Shown here: piece by piece, positions 29,335-38,474 of the stretch
Layout: the number at the start of each line of letters is the position of its first letter
Position numbering within the stretch: the stretch's first letter is position 1
From: Hymenobacter aquaticus
GTDB taxonomy: Bacteria; Bacteroidota; Bacteroidia; Cytophagales; Hymenobacteraceae
Length of the DNA: 64,000 bases
Direction: 5' to 3'
NCBI RefSeq assembly: GCF_004765605.1
Contig: NZ_SRLC01000002.1
Coordinates: 496,001-560,000, forward strand
Position numbers and translations under genes: made by a program
Notes under the pieces: generated by a model
Databases searched by the model: none
What the model was told of the DNA's origin: nothing
What the model saw: only the letters and a program-made list of their open reading frames with translations

Positions 29335-29429
29335 TGGAGCCGTGGCGCGCCCCAAACGTTTTACTGGTGATGACAGAAGGCGCGTCACCGGCCGGATTTC
29401 CTCCTTTCATCCCTCATACCCCCTTACCT

Positions 29430-30119
29430 ATGAAACTGACTGCTTCTCCCTTCGATCCGCAGACCGGTGAGCTGCTACCCGTGTACCGGGATGCTTACCT
29501 GCGCGGCGACCTGGCCCACGCCCACACCCGGTCCGTGGATGCCTATCTGAAAACCAACGGCCACAGCGCCGACGACACCCTGCGCCGCTTTTACGAAATG
29601 AAGCAGCAGGGCGAGCAGGTGCGCCCCGTGGGCTGGGTCCAACGGCAGTTCGAGCTGATCCGGACCGAGCCCAAGCGGTTCCGACAGCGGGCCGTCGCAA
29701 TGGTGGTCGGTGGGGCCCTGCTCGGCGGGGCCGTATTTGCCGGCACCATTCTGCCGCACGAGCCCATCGAGGAAACCGTCGTGCTGCTGCCCGCCACCGA
29801 AGCCGCCGAGGCATCCAGCGCCCTGCTCACGATGACCGTGCGCGGCCGGATTCTGGACGAGAACGGCAAGCCCCTGGTGGGCGCCACGGTGCTGCAGAAA
29901 GGCACGTTCCGGGGTGTGAGCACCAATGCCGACGGCACCTACGCCCTGCGCGTGCCCGTGGGCCAGAGCACCCTCGTGTACGGCTACGGCGGGTATACCA
30001 ACGACGAAGTACAAATCAACGGCAGCAGCACCCAGAACGTGACGCTGCTGCCCCGCGACAAAGCCGAGCAGAAAGCCCTGAAAAAAGGGCGGCACTGGTG
30101 GTCTTTTGTAAGCCGGTAA
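29430..30119 (+). CDS. Membrane protein with carboxypeptidase-regulatory-like domain
   Basis: This encodes 229 residues. The N-terminal cytoplasmic part (about 1-85) has a helical stretch (HSADDTLRRFYEMKQQGEQVR). A membrane helix lies near residues 90-108 (AMVVGGALLGGAVFAGTIL). The rest is extracytoplasmic, with a carboxypeptidase-regulatory-like beta-sandwich (LTMTVRGRILDENGKPLVGA, then GVSTNADGTYALRVPVGQST and LVYGYGGYTND), as in TonB-associated SusC-type N-terminal domains, but here free-standing. It sits between two Roadblock genes, so it could be a membrane anchor or receptor of the cluster; that is inference. ATG 29430 is preferred over an upstream in-frame start. Confidence 0.72.
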   Translation: MKLTASPFDPQTGELLPVYRDAYLRGDLAHAHTRSVDAYLKTNGHSADDTLRRFYEMKQQGEQVRPVGWVQRQFELIRTEPKRFRQRAVAMVVGGALLGGAVFAGTILPHEPIEETVVLLPATEAAEASSALLTMTVRGRILDENGKPLVGATVLQKGTFRGVSTNADGTYALRVPVGQSTLVYGYGGYTNDEVQINGSSTQNVTLLPRDKAEQKALKKGRHWWSFVSR

Positions 30120-30161
30120 ACTCAGCTATAAGGCTCAGCGGCGAGAATAAGTACGCTTGAA

Positions 30162-30593
30162 GTGAAAGCAAGAACCTACCGGAAGCACGTCTTGGCCGCC
30201 CGGCAAGCGGCAGTGGCGCAGGCGGCGGAGCCTAAGGCCCGCCGGGCCATTGAGGGCCTGGTGCGGGCCTTGCCGGGCTTGCTAGCCGCCGCCGTGGTCC
30301 GGACCGACTCGGGCAGTACCCTGGCCCAGCACTCGGCCACCGACCAGCTCAACCCGGCCACCGCGGCAGCTTACAACGCCGAAGTGGTGCGGCAAAAGCA
30401 AAAGGCCATGGCCGCCCTGCAGCTAAGCGGGGAAACCATCGACGACATCCTGATTAGCCTGAGCACCCAGCTGCACCTGATCAAGCTTACGGCCGACGGT
30501 CGCCAATTCATTTATCTGGTAGCCAATGCCCGGGACACCAACCTGGGTATGGCCCGCGAGGCCCTGCGCCACAGCATGGAGGAACTGGAGTAG
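30162..30593 (+). CDS. Roadblock/LC7-like protein, paralogue 3
   Basis: This encodes 143 residues from a GTG start at 30162. The core LPGLLAAAVVRTDSGSTLAQ, AAAYNAEVVRQKQKAMAALQL, IDDILISLSTQLHLIKL and YLVANARDTNLGMAREALR closely resembles paralogue 1. The N-terminus has a basic amphipathic extension (KARTYRKHVLAARQAA). It follows the membrane protein by 42 bases and ends in a strong terminator, closing the cluster. The start is not certain since no ATG is available. Confidence 0.76.
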   Translation: MKARTYRKHVLAARQAAVAQAAEPKARRAIEGLVRALPGLLAAAVVRTDSGSTLAQHSATDQLNPATAAAYNAEVVRQKQKAMAALQLSGETIDDILISLSTQLHLIKLTADGRQFIYLVANARDTNLGMAREALRHSMEELE

Positions 30594-30629
30594 CGCAGCT
30601 TTCGGGGGTGGCCTTGCCGCTCTTCACTT

Positions 30630-30671
30630 AAAAAAGAAACCCGTACTGTAGTCCAGTACGGGTTTTTTCTT
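30630..30671 (+). terminator. Terminator of Roadblock cluster
   Basis: AAACCCGTACTG pairs with CAGTACGGGTTT, with A residues before and T6 after. Confidence 0.9.
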
Positions 30672-30784
30672 GGGCTAAACCGGCAGCGTGTGGAGCGCCG
30701 CGGTTTGAGAGTGGGGAGAGTGAAGAAAGGAAACCAGAGCAGATTTGCGGAAAGGTTGGGTGGGAAAGGAAAAGCGGGGTGGGG

Positions 30785-31174
30785 TTAGTCGACGGGCAGC
30801 TCGCGGGAGCGGGTCAGGCTGAGGCGGGTGGCCATCTGGCGGGCCAGGTTTTTGGCTTCTTCGGCTTTGGTGCCCGAGAAGCACTCTTCCACGGCCGAGG
30901 AAAACAGCTTAACCCAATGCTCGATGTGGGGGCCGCTGGTGGGAAGGGCCAGCTGCTCGGGCAGGGGCTCACCTTCCTGCGTGCCCTGGCCCAGCAGGGT
31001 GCTGCTCCAGTAGCGGTATTGGGTGGTGAGGTAGTGGGGCCAGTGAATGCGGGCCGCCGCCCCAAAACGGGCTCCTAACAGCGTGTCGTTGGTGGCTTTA
31101 GAGCAGAGGGTATCCACCAAAGTTTTGATGTCACCTTCGGTTCTGATGTCGGGGAGAGTAGCAGAAGTTTTCAT
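30785..31174 (-). CDS. Group III truncated haemoglobin
   Basis: This encodes 129 residues of the trHb-III (TrHbP) family. His86, in GPHIEHWVKLFSSAV, fits the proximal haem ligand, and the following helix with A-V-E-E-C-F-S-G is typical. The N-terminal region has LVDTLCSKATNDTLLGARF. The length is usual. Members bind O2 or NO and have been linked to redox stress. The gene lies next to a Crp/Fnr regulator, but on the other strand and with its own AT-rich upstream region; co-regulation is an inference. Confidence 0.9.
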   Translation of the reverse strand: MKTSATLPDIRTEGDIKTLVDTLCSKATNDTLLGARFGAAARIHWPHYLTTQYRYWSSTLLGQGTQEGEPLPEQLALPTSGPHIEHWVKLFSSAVEECFSGTKAEEAKNLARQMATRLSLTRSRELPVD

Positions 31175-31372
31175 GAGCAGCAGCTAAGTCAGGAGGACTA
31201 CCAAATACGGAGCGAATTTACGCAGGTTACATCTATTTCGCTCTATTAATATGAATATTTATTATAAAAAATTGGAATGTGAGAATGAAAAAACGTTTAC
31301 ACAACCTGCTAATGCCTTTCAGCGGGGTTCCGTTCCCTGGCGGGAGCTAATTACCGGTAGTTCCTAAAAAAC

Positions 31373-32293
31373 TTACGAGCGTCGCCCACCCAGTATCACC
31401 AGCACCACGGCCGCCACAATCAGGGCGGCCCCGCCCAGCATGCCGACCGTGAGCTGCTCGCCGGCGAAGGCCCAGCCCAGCAGCACGGCCACCACCGGGT
31501 TGACAAACGCATAGGTGCCGGCCAGCGCCGGCTCGACGGCCCGCAGCAGCCAGATGTAGGCCGAAAAAGCCACGATGGAGCCCAGTGTAACCAGGTACGC
31601 GTACGCTAGCCACGACTTGGAGGTAACGGCCGCCAGCTCGAAGCCCTGGGCCTCGCCGCGCACCAGCCCGAGCACCAGCATGGCCAGCCCGCCGCAGATC
31701 ATCTGCATGCCGCCGGCCAGGAAAGGGGAGGAGGCCGCCTGCTTTTTCTTGGAATACAACGAGCCGATGGCCCACACCAGGGCCGCCACCAATACCAAGC
31801 CAATGCCAATGGCCTCGTGGCCGGGCAGGGCCACGTGACTCGCCCCGGGCGTGCGGGCCAGCAGGTAGACGCCCGTTAGCCCGAGTACCAAGCCCACCGT
31901 AACCAGGGGCGTAGGCCGGGCGGCCACCCCGCTCAGCCAGCCCAGCAGCGCCAGGAACATAGGTACCGTGGCCACGAGCAACGACGTCATGCCCGAGGGA
32001 ATGTACTGCTCGCCCAACGTCACGCCGCCGTTGCCGAAGGTGAGCAGGCAGATGCCGATGATGACGGCCGTCGCCCAGCCCTGCCGGGTGGGGGCCGCCT
32101 CGCCCCGCAGCCGCATAAACGCGTAGAGCAGCAGGCCCGCCAGCAGGTAGCGCGAGCCGGCCATGAGCAGGGGCGGAATACTGTCGATGGCGAAGCGGAT
32201 GCCCAGGTAGGTAGAGCCCCAGACGAGGTAGACGATGGCAAAGGCCCCCAGAATGGCGGCGCGGGAAGGCGTAGTAGGAGCAGGAGCAGACAT
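31373..32293 (-). CDS. EamA/DMT family exporter, YedA-like
   Basis: This encodes 306 residues with about ten membrane helices in two EamA repeats, the drug/metabolite transporter superfamily. The N-terminal AIVYLVWGSTYLGIRFAID with W-G-S-T matches YedA-type proteins. A second half begins around AIGIGLVLVAALVWAIGSLYSKK. Such proteins export amino acids or small metabolites through the inner membrane; the substrate here is unknown. Its upstream region is shared with the divergent M1 peptidase and an inverted repeat. Confidence 0.9.
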   Translation of the reverse strand: MSAPAPTTPSRAAILGAFAIVYLVWGSTYLGIRFAIDSIPPLLMAGSRYLLAGLLLYAFMRLRGEAAPTRQGWATAVIIGICLLTFGNGGVTLGEQYIPSGMTSLLVATVPMFLALLGWLSGVAARPTPLVTVGLVLGLTGVYLLARTPGASHVALPGHEAIGIGLVLVAALVWAIGSLYSKKKQAASSPFLAGGMQMICGGLAMLVLGLVRGEAQGFELAAVTSKSWLAYAYLVTLGSIVAFSAYIWLLRAVEPALAGTYAFVNPVVAVLLGWAFAGEQLTVGMLGGAALIVAAVVLVILGGRRS

Positions 32294-32363
32294 GAACGTG
32301 GCGCTTGAGGTCGTAAACCTACGGCAAACGCCGCCGCCCGGCCACCCGAAACTTGCGGCCGGC

Positions 32364-32371
32364 TACCTTCG
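32364..32371 (+). promoter_or_regulatory. Possible -7 element upstream of M1 peptidase
   Basis: TACCTTCG is close to TAnnTTTG, with one base changed. If used, the family B inverted repeat at 32384-32468 would be in the peptidase leader RNA. Confidence 0.35.
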
Positions 32372-32383
32372 CGGCGCCCAAAC

Positions 32384-32468
32384 AGTAGCGCGAACTTTGT
32401 AGTTCGCGTGCCCCGCGCCGTCAGAACGCCAATCGTTCTGGCACGCGAACTACAAAGTTCGCGCTACT
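32384..32468. repeat. Inverted repeat, family B, full copy
   Basis: Perfect 29-base arms at 32384-32412 and 32440-32468. Each arm is itself a hairpin: CGCGAACT, TTGT, AGTTCGCG. The centre contains AGAACG...CGTTCT. A single arm of the same family is at 38147-38181. Confidence 0.9.
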
Positions 32469-32533
32469 TAACAGTGCTATTGGCAACTTCCGGCCCGCCG
32501 CCGGGTCTGTATACCGCTCTCCTTTTTACTCCT

Positions 32534-34189
32534 ATGCTCCGAACCCTGTTTTTTCTGGCGGCCTTCTGCGGCCTGAGCCGCGCCACTTCGGCCCAGCTGC
32601 TGCAAGCCAAGCCCGGCCCCACCCGCGCCGACTCACTGCGCGGCACGCTCACGCCCCTGCGCACCTGCTACGACATCAACTACTACCACCTCGACGTCAA
32701 GCTCAACATCGACGACCGTAGCCTGAGCGGCTCCAACCTGTTCCGCTTCACCGCCACCCAGGATTTCACCCGTCTGCAGTTCGATTTGTTTGCCAACCTG
32801 ACGGTGGAAAAAGTGGTGTACCGAGGCCAGAGCCTGCCTTTCACCCGCGAAGCCAATGCCGTGTTCGTCACCTTTGCCCAGCCCATCAAAGCTGGCAGCC
32901 GCGACGAATTCACGGTGTTTTACTCGGGCAAGCCCCGGGTGGCCGAGCGCGCCCCCTGGGATGGGGGCCTGGTCTTCACCAAGGACAGCAACGGCAAGCC
33001 CTGGGTGGCCACGGCCGTGCAGGGCCTGGGCGCCAGCGCCTTCTGGCCCAACAAAGACCACCAGGCCGATGAGGTCGACAGCATGCTGATCAGCGTGACG
33101 GTGCCCCAGGGGCTGACCGACGTGTCGAACGGGCGGCTGCGCAAAACCACCAGGCTCAAGGGCGGCCTGACGCGCTTCGACTGGGCCGTGCGCAACCCCA
33201 TTAATAACTACGACGTGGCCCTGAACGTGGGCGACTACACCAAATTCACCGATTCCTACGCCGGCGAAAAGGGCCCGCTCAGCCTGGAGTACTGGGTGCT
33301 GAAGGAAAACCTGGCCAAGGCCAAAACGCACTTTGCGGCCAACGTGAAGCCCATGCTCAAGTCCCTGGAATACTGGTTTGGTCCTTATCCGTTTTATGAG
33401 GACGGCTACAAGCTGGTGGACGCGCCCCACCTGGGCATGGAGCACCAGAGCGCCGTGGCCTACGGCAACAAGTACCAGAACGGCTACCTGGGCCACGACC
33501 GCTCGGCCACGGGCTGGGGGCTGAAGTGGGACTTTATCATCGTCCACGAAAGTGGGCATGAGTGGTTCGGCAACAACATCACCAGCCAGGACATTGCCGA
33601 CATGTGGATTCACGAGTCGTTTACCACCTACTCCGAGGCCCTGTTCACCGAAAGCCAGTTTGGCAAGCCCGCCGGCCAGGAGTACCTGCACGGGCAGCGG
33701 CGCAACATTCAGAACGACGGCCCCATCATCGGGCCCTACGGCGTGAACCAGGAAGGCTCGGGCGACATGTACGACAAGGGCTCCAACCTGCTCAACATGG
33801 TGCGCACCATCATCGACGACGACCAGAAGTGGCGGCAAATCCTGCGCGGCCTGGGCCAGCAGTTCTACCACCAGACCGTCACGACCGAGCAAGTCGTGGG
33901 CTACCTCGACCAGCAGAGCGGCCGGAACCTGACCAAGGTGTTCGACCAGTACCTGCGCTACCCCGGCATCCCGACCCTGGAAATCCGGCAGGAGGAAGGC
34001 AAGGTGCTGGTGCGCTGGGTGGCCGACGTGCCCGACTTCGACATGCCGGTGCGGGTGCGCCTCAAGGGCGGGCAGTACGGCTTCATCCAGCCCGGCCCCC
34101 GCTTCCAGGAAATCGGCCTGCCCGGTGCTACCAAAGACAACCTCGAAGTCGACACGTTCAACTACTACATCGGCGTGCTGGTGGACTAA
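32534..34189 (+). CDS. M1 family aminopeptidase
   Basis: This encodes 551 residues. The signal peptide (MLRTLFFLAAFCGLSRATSAQ) indicates export. The zinc motif HExxH is His338-Glu339-x2-His342, and the third ligand Glu361 comes 18 residues later (HESF), as in the M1 family. The exopeptidase motif has the form LGMEHQSAVAY rather than classic GAMEN. The N-terminal domain (YHLDVKLNIDDRSLSG) is normal. The C-terminal helical domain is short. The length suggests a compact M1 enzyme typical of Bacteroidota. It lies downstream of the family B repeat and is followed by a hairpin. Confidence 0.92.
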   Translation: MLRTLFFLAAFCGLSRATSAQLLQAKPGPTRADSLRGTLTPLRTCYDINYYHLDVKLNIDDRSLSGSNLFRFTATQDFTRLQFDLFANLTVEKVVYRGQSLPFTREANAVFVTFAQPIKAGSRDEFTVFYSGKPRVAERAPWDGGLVFTKDSNGKPWVATAVQGLGASAFWPNKDHQADEVDSMLISVTVPQGLTDVSNGRLRKTTRLKGGLTRFDWAVRNPINNYDVALNVGDYTKFTDSYAGEKGPLSLEYWVLKENLAKAKTHFAANVKPMLKSLEYWFGPYPFYEDGYKLVDAPHLGMEHQSAVAYGNKYQNGYLGHDRSATGWGLKWDFIIVHESGHEWFGNNITSQDIADMWIHESFTTYSEALFTESQFGKPAGQEYLHGQRRNIQNDGPIIGPYGVNQEGSGDMYDKGSNLLNMVRTIIDDDQKWRQILRGLGQQFYHQTVTTEQVVGYLDQQSGRNLTKVFDQYLRYPGIPTLEIRQEEGKVLVRWVADVPDFDMPVRVRLKGGQYGFIQPGPRFQEIGLPGATKDNLEVDTFNYYIGVLVD

Positions 34190-34665
34190 CCCAGCCCGGT
34201 CATTGCGGACAAACTTCCGGCAGCCCCGGCACTACCCAGTGTCGGGGCTGCCGGCTTTATGGACTACCCGCCGGCCGCGCCCAAAGGCTGCCTACGGTTG
34301 AGATAGAGCAGCCGGCAAAAGGGGGCTTTATCAGCATTTTACGCTACATTAGAAGAAGTGCCCGTTTTGAAAAAGTGCAAATAAGCGTAAAGGCATACAC
34401 TTACTGCACACGCGGGAAAGCAACGGCAATAGCTTTTTGAAAGCGTTTCAAGGCTGTTTGTAACCCAAATCATTACGGCGCATTCCACACCGGATTATAC
34501 ATCTTACGCACAACAAATTAGAATAGTTATAAACATAGATAAGCAGCACTCGGGCCTTCAGGGCCAGCATCGGGTACTGCTTACCGAGCGTTTTTTTCAG
34601 GGGCTGAGTGATTTTTTTTCAGCCGGTCCGATACTTTTTTCTCCTTCTTTTCCCACCCCTTATTG
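34190..34665. other. 476-base AT-rich region upstream of GH16
   Basis: No gene is visible. It begins with the peptidase terminator at 34217-34255. The rest is AT-rich, including a T-rich tract about 34611-34640 just ahead of the GH16 start, and reads as regulatory sequence. No exact TAnnTTTG element is clear. Confidence 0.6.
34217..34255 (+). terminator. Terminator of M1 peptidase gene
   Basis: CCGGCAGCCCCGGCACT pairs with its near-complement across a five-base loop, giving a stem of about 16 base pairs. Confidence 0.75.
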
Positions 34666-37600
34666 ATGAAGAATTTACGCGCTTATCCTCTTAATGTCGG
34701 CCGGGCCGGTGGCCGCTGGCTGCTGCTCCTGCTGCTGGCGTGCCTCGGCCCCCGCGCCGCCTCCGCCCAGACGCTGGTCTGGGAAGAGAACTTCGACGGC
34801 TCGAACATCAACCCCGACACCTGGACGTTCGACTTCGGCGACGGCTGCGAGCGGGCCCTCTGCGGCTGGGGCAACCAGGAGCTGCAGTACTACACCAGCC
34901 GCCCCGAAAACGCCCGCCTCGACAACGGCAACCTGCGCATTGAGGCCCGGCGCGAAGCCTTTCAGGGCAAAGCCTTCACCTCGGCCCGCCTGAAAACCCT
35001 CGGCCGCATGCACTTCAAGTACGGCACGCTGGAGGCCCGCATCAAGGTCAGCAACCTGCAAAACGGGCTGTGGCCGGCCTTCTGGATGCTGGGCGCCACC
35101 GGCCAGTGGCCCGCCAGCGGCGAAATCGACATGATGGAGATGGGCAGCGCCGCTTCCTACCCCGCCAACGTGAACAACTGGGCCGGGGCCGCCCTGCACT
35201 GGGAAAACAACGACAAACACGAGTTCGTGACCCAGCTGCACCAGAGCGCCACCCCGCTCACCGATGCCTACCACGTGTATAAGCTGCAGTGGACGGCCAC
35301 CGAAATCAAGGTGTTCATTGACAACGTGCAGTATTTCAGCCAGAACATCACCGCGGCCGACATGGAAGAGTTTCACCGGCCCCAGTTCGTGCTGCTGAAC
35401 CTGGCCGTGGGCGGCATCTACACCGGCAAGATGGGCGTCGGCGACATTACGGCCCCGCTGCCCTCGGCCATGCTGGTCGACTACCTGCGCCTCTACCAGA
35501 ACCCCGGCGACGAGCTGTATCTGGGCAAGAACAACGCCTTTGCCGGCGACTACGGCGTGCTGTCCGAGCGGGCCAGCATCACCAACAAGCTGGCCTTCGA
35601 CGGCCAGGATGCCAGCCTCTACTACTGGAACAACCTGACCAACATCACCACGCCCCCGCCCGTCCCGTTTGAGGGGCAGAATGTGCTGGCCGTGCACGCC
35701 AACGCCGGCGACTGGTTCGGCATGGGCATCGACAACGCGCCTAAAAACCTGGGCAACTTTGCCACAGGGGCCCTGAAGTTTCAATTCAAAACCACCTACG
35801 CCGGCCAGTTTAAGATCGGCGTGAAAAGTGGCCACGGCGAAAGCTGGATCAACTTCCCGGCGGGCGGCCCGGCCCAGTACGGCCTGGTGCGCGACGGCAG
35901 CTGGCACGAAGTCACGATTCCGCTCAGCACCTTCAACCAGCCCAATATGGGCATGAACATCGACCTGCTGTCGATGAACGGCCTGTTCATGTTTGCCGGC
36001 GACCCGGCCGCCGGCCCGGCCGACTTCTTCTTCGACGACATGCGCTACACCGGCGGCGTGGCCGCCAACCCGGCCCCCACGGTGAGCCTGACGGCCCCGG
36101 CCCCCGACGCCATTGTGGCCCTGCCCGCCAGCCTTACCCTCACCGCCACCGCCGCCGACGCCAACGGCAGCGTGGCCAAAGTGGAGTTCTTCCAGGGCAC
36201 GACCAAGCTGGGCGAAGACCTGACCGCCCCCTACAGCTACACCTGGGCCAGCGTGCCGGCGGGCGTGTACTCGCTCACGGCCCGTGCCACCGACGACGAA
36301 GGCACCGCCACCACCTCCAGCCCCGTGACGGTGTACGTGACGGCGGCCGGCAACACGGCCCCCACCGTGGCCCTGACCGCGCCCACGGCCAACGCCCGCT
36401 TCCTGACCCCGGCCAGCATCACGCTCAGCGCCGACGCGGCCGATACCGGCGGCGGCATCTATAAGGTGGAGTTCTTCCAGGGCACCACGCTGCTCGCCAC
36501 CGACTTCACCGCGCCCTACAGTTTCACCTGGAGCGGCGCGGCCGTGGGTAGCTACGCCGTTTCGGCCCGCGCCACCGATACCGGCGGCCTCACCGCCACC
36601 TCGGCCGCCGTCAGCATCACCGTCGCCGACCCCATCGTGCCCACGGTCAGCATTACGGCCCCGACCAGCGGCACCACCCTCACGGCCCCGGCCGACGTGA
36701 CCATTGCCGCCACGGCTGCCACCACCAACGGCACCATCGCCAAGGTGGAGTTCTTCCAGGGCAGCACCAAGCTGGGCGAAGACCTCACCGCGCCCTACAC
36801 CTACGCCTGGACGGGCGTCGCGCCCGGCACCTACTCGCTCACGGCCAAGGCCACGGCGGCCGATGGCTACGCTACCACCTCGGCCCCGGTGGCCCTGACG
36901 GTGCGCGCCATTCCCTGCTCCAACCTGGCGGCCAACGGGGAGTACCGCTACGAGGTATTTACCAGCGGCGGCAACGTGACCTATACCTTCTTCCCGCTGG
37001 GCGCAACGGCGGGCGGCAACCTGGCCCTCATCTTTATTCGGGAGGGCACCATCGGGGCCTACCCCGGCTATACGATGGTGAAAAACGCGGACGGCAGCTT
37101 CAGCTTCACCAAGCCCATTGCCAGCGGCGTGGTCACCAGCTTCTACTTCACCTATCAGTACGGCGCGGGCGGCCCCGAGCACAACACCGCCGCCACCCCG
37201 CACAGCTACACCGTGGGCACCCTGTGCACCGGCGGCGGGGCCAACAACCTACCCCCCACCGTGAGCCTGACTTCGCCCACGGCCGCCGATTCCTTCGTGG
37301 CTCCGGCCGCCATCAGCCTGGCCGCCACCGCGGCCGATGCCGACGGCACCATTGCCAAGGTGGAGTTCTTCCAGGGCAGCACCAAGCTGGCTGAAGACCT
37401 GTCCGCGCCCTACACCTACGCCTGGACGGGCGTCGCCACCGGGGCCTACGAGCTGACGGCCGTAGCCACCGACAACAGCGGCACCTCCACTACCTCGGCG
37501 GCCGTGACGGTGCTGGTGCGCAGCACCGACGGCTCCTGCGCCACCACCGCCGACTACAGCTTCCGGGCCGTGACGGTGGGTGCCAACGTGACCTACACTT

Positions 37601-38136
37601 TCCACCCGCTAGGCGCCGTGGCGGGCGGCAACCTGGCCCTGATTTACATTCGGGAGGGCAGCAACGGCGCTTACCCCGGCTACCCGATGGTGAAAAACGC
37701 CGTCGGCGACTTCACCTTCACCAAGGCCATTGCCAGCGGCATTGTTACCAGCGTGTACTTCACCTACCAGGCCGGCCCCAACGGCCCTGAGAAAAACACC
37801 GCCGCCACCCCGCATACCTACCTGGTGGGCAGCAGCTGCGGCGTAACGACCTCCACCGCCAGCGCCGCTGCGACGGCCGCGGCCACCCTGCACCCCAACC
37901 CGCTCGGCCAGGGCGCGGCGGTACTTACCTTCCCGGTGGCCCAGGCCAGCCCCTACACCGTGGCCCTCTACGATCTGAAAGGCGCGCGCCTGGCCACGGT
38001 GGCCAGCGGCCAGGCCACGGCCGGCCAGCTGGTGTCGGTGCCCGTGCCGGCCGAAACGCTGGCCAACGGCATCTACCTGGTGCAAGTAACTACCGGCTCC
38101 ACCGTGCTGACCAAGCGCCTGGTGATTAGCCGCTAG
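34666..38136 (+). CDS. GH16 beta-glucanase with Ig-like repeats and T9SS signal
   Basis: This encodes 1,156 residues. A signal peptide ends near ASAQ at residue 35. The GH16 domain spans about 38-285; GEIDMMEMG has the catalytic Glu153 and Glu158. A galactose-binding-like domain follows (about 290-465). Four Ig-like repeats share the motif KVEFFQGTTKLGEDL. Two modules of about 100 residues (751-850 and 958-1060) share NVTYTF.PLGA, GGNLALI.IREG, GAYPGY.MVKNA and YFTYQ, and resemble a carbohydrate-binding domain. The C-terminus (about 1075-1156) is a T9SS type A sorting domain. GH16 members of this kind act on beta-1,3 or 1,3-1,4 glucans. ATG 34666 is used, not the TTG one codon earlier. Secretion to the cell surface is likely. 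Confidence 0.93.
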   Translation: MKNLRAYPLNVGRAGGRWLLLLLLACLGPRAASAQTLVWEENFDGSNINPDTWTFDFGDGCERALCGWGNQELQYYTSRPENARLDNGNLRIEARREAFQGKAFTSARLKTLGRMHFKYGTLEARIKVSNLQNGLWPAFWMLGATGQWPASGEIDMMEMGSAASYPANVNNWAGAALHWENNDKHEFVTQLHQSATPLTDAYHVYKLQWTATEIKVFIDNVQYFSQNITAADMEEFHRPQFVLLNLAVGGIYTGKMGVGDITAPLPSAMLVDYLRLYQNPGDELYLGKNNAFAGDYGVLSERASITNKLAFDGQDASLYYWNNLTNITTPPPVPFEGQNVLAVHANAGDWFGMGIDNAPKNLGNFATGALKFQFKTTYAGQFKIGVKSGHGESWINFPAGGPAQYGLVRDGSWHEVTIPLSTFNQPNMGMNIDLLSMNGLFMFAGDPAAGPADFFFDDMRYTGGVAANPAPTVSLTAPAPDAIVALPASLTLTATAADANGSVAKVEFFQGTTKLGEDLTAPYSYTWASVPAGVYSLTARATDDEGTATTSSPVTVYVTAAGNTAPTVALTAPTANARFLTPASITLSADAADTGGGIYKVEFFQGTTLLATDFTAPYSFTWSGAAVGSYAVSARATDTGGLTATSAAVSITVADPIVPTVSITAPTSGTTLTAPADVTIAATAATTNGTIAKVEFFQGSTKLGEDLTAPYTYAWTGVAPGTYSLTAKATAADGYATTSAPVALTVRAIPCSNLAANGEYRYEVFTSGGNVTYTFFPLGATAGGNLALIFIREGTIGAYPGYTMVKNADGSFSFTKPIASGVVTSFYFTYQYGAGGPEHNTAATPHSYTVGTLCTGGGANNLPPTVSLTSPTAADSFVAPAAISLAATAADADGTIAKVEFFQGSTKLAEDLSAPYTYAWTGVATGAYELTAVATDNSGTSTTSAAVTVLVRSTDGSCATTADYSFRAVTVGANVTYTFHPLGAVAGGNLALIYIREGSNGAYPGYPMVKNAVGDFTFTKAIASGIVTSVYFTYQAGPNGPEKNTAATPHTYLVGSSCGVTTSTASAAATAAATLHPNPLGQGAAVLTFPVAQASPYTVALYDLKGARLATVASGQATAGQLVSVPVPAETLANGIYLVQVTTGSTVLTKRLVISR

Positions 38137-38146
38137 AGCCGGGGGC

Positions 38147-38181
38147 AGTAGCGCGAACTTTGTAGTTCGCGTGCCAGAACG
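38147..38181 (+). repeat. Inverted repeat, family B, half copy
   Basis: This is a single arm, the same as the left arm at 32384, itself a hairpin with CGCGAACT and AGTTCGCG. It starts eleven bases after the GH16 stop codon and could take part in ending that transcript. Confidence 0.85.
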
Positions 38182-38232
38182 ACCGGGCAGCGCGGATAAG
38201 CCAGCCGCCCGGTCCGCGCTGTTTCCTGCTTG

Positions 38233-38268
38233 CGTAAGCCCTGGCCGATATTCGGCCGGGGCTTACTG
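38233..38268 (+). terminator. Terminator-like hairpin after GH16
   Basis: CGTAAGCCCTGGCCGA pairs with TCGGCCGGGGCTTACTG, a stem of about 15 base pairs with one mismatch and a three-base loop. Confidence 0.7.
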
Positions 38269-38434
38269 CGTTTGGGAGCTGCCCCCAGCTTTTCCGGCCG
38301 GAATAGTTGGGCATTGAAAAAGCGGCAGTGGGGTAGGACCGCAAAATCCTGTGCCGGGCGCCGGCCGACAGCAGCCACAACAAAAACTCATTTCCCACAT
38401 TTAACCACATTAGCACATCAGCACATTAACACCG

Positions 38435-38442
38435 TACCTTCG
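38435..38442 (+). promoter_or_regulatory. Probable -7 element of lpdA
   Basis: TACCTTCG differs from TAnnTTTG by one base and lies 33 bases before the start codon of lpdA. The position suits a typical Bacteroidota promoter. Confidence 0.45.
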
Positions 38443-38474
38443 CCCCAGTTGATTCTCACCGAATTCACCCTAGC

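Larger units (their letters stand above)
38137..38474. other. 338-base region between GH16 and lpdA
   Basis: No gene is visible. It holds one arm of a family B repeat (38147-38181), a terminator (38233-38268), and the probable lpdA promoter at 38435-38442. The rest is unremarkable. Confidence 0.7.

Noticed and set aside
34675..37203. 842-codon minus-strand frame
   Set aside because: It is antisense to the GH16 gene; the composition is the Gly/Val/His/Ala-rich type that GC-rich antisense frames produce.
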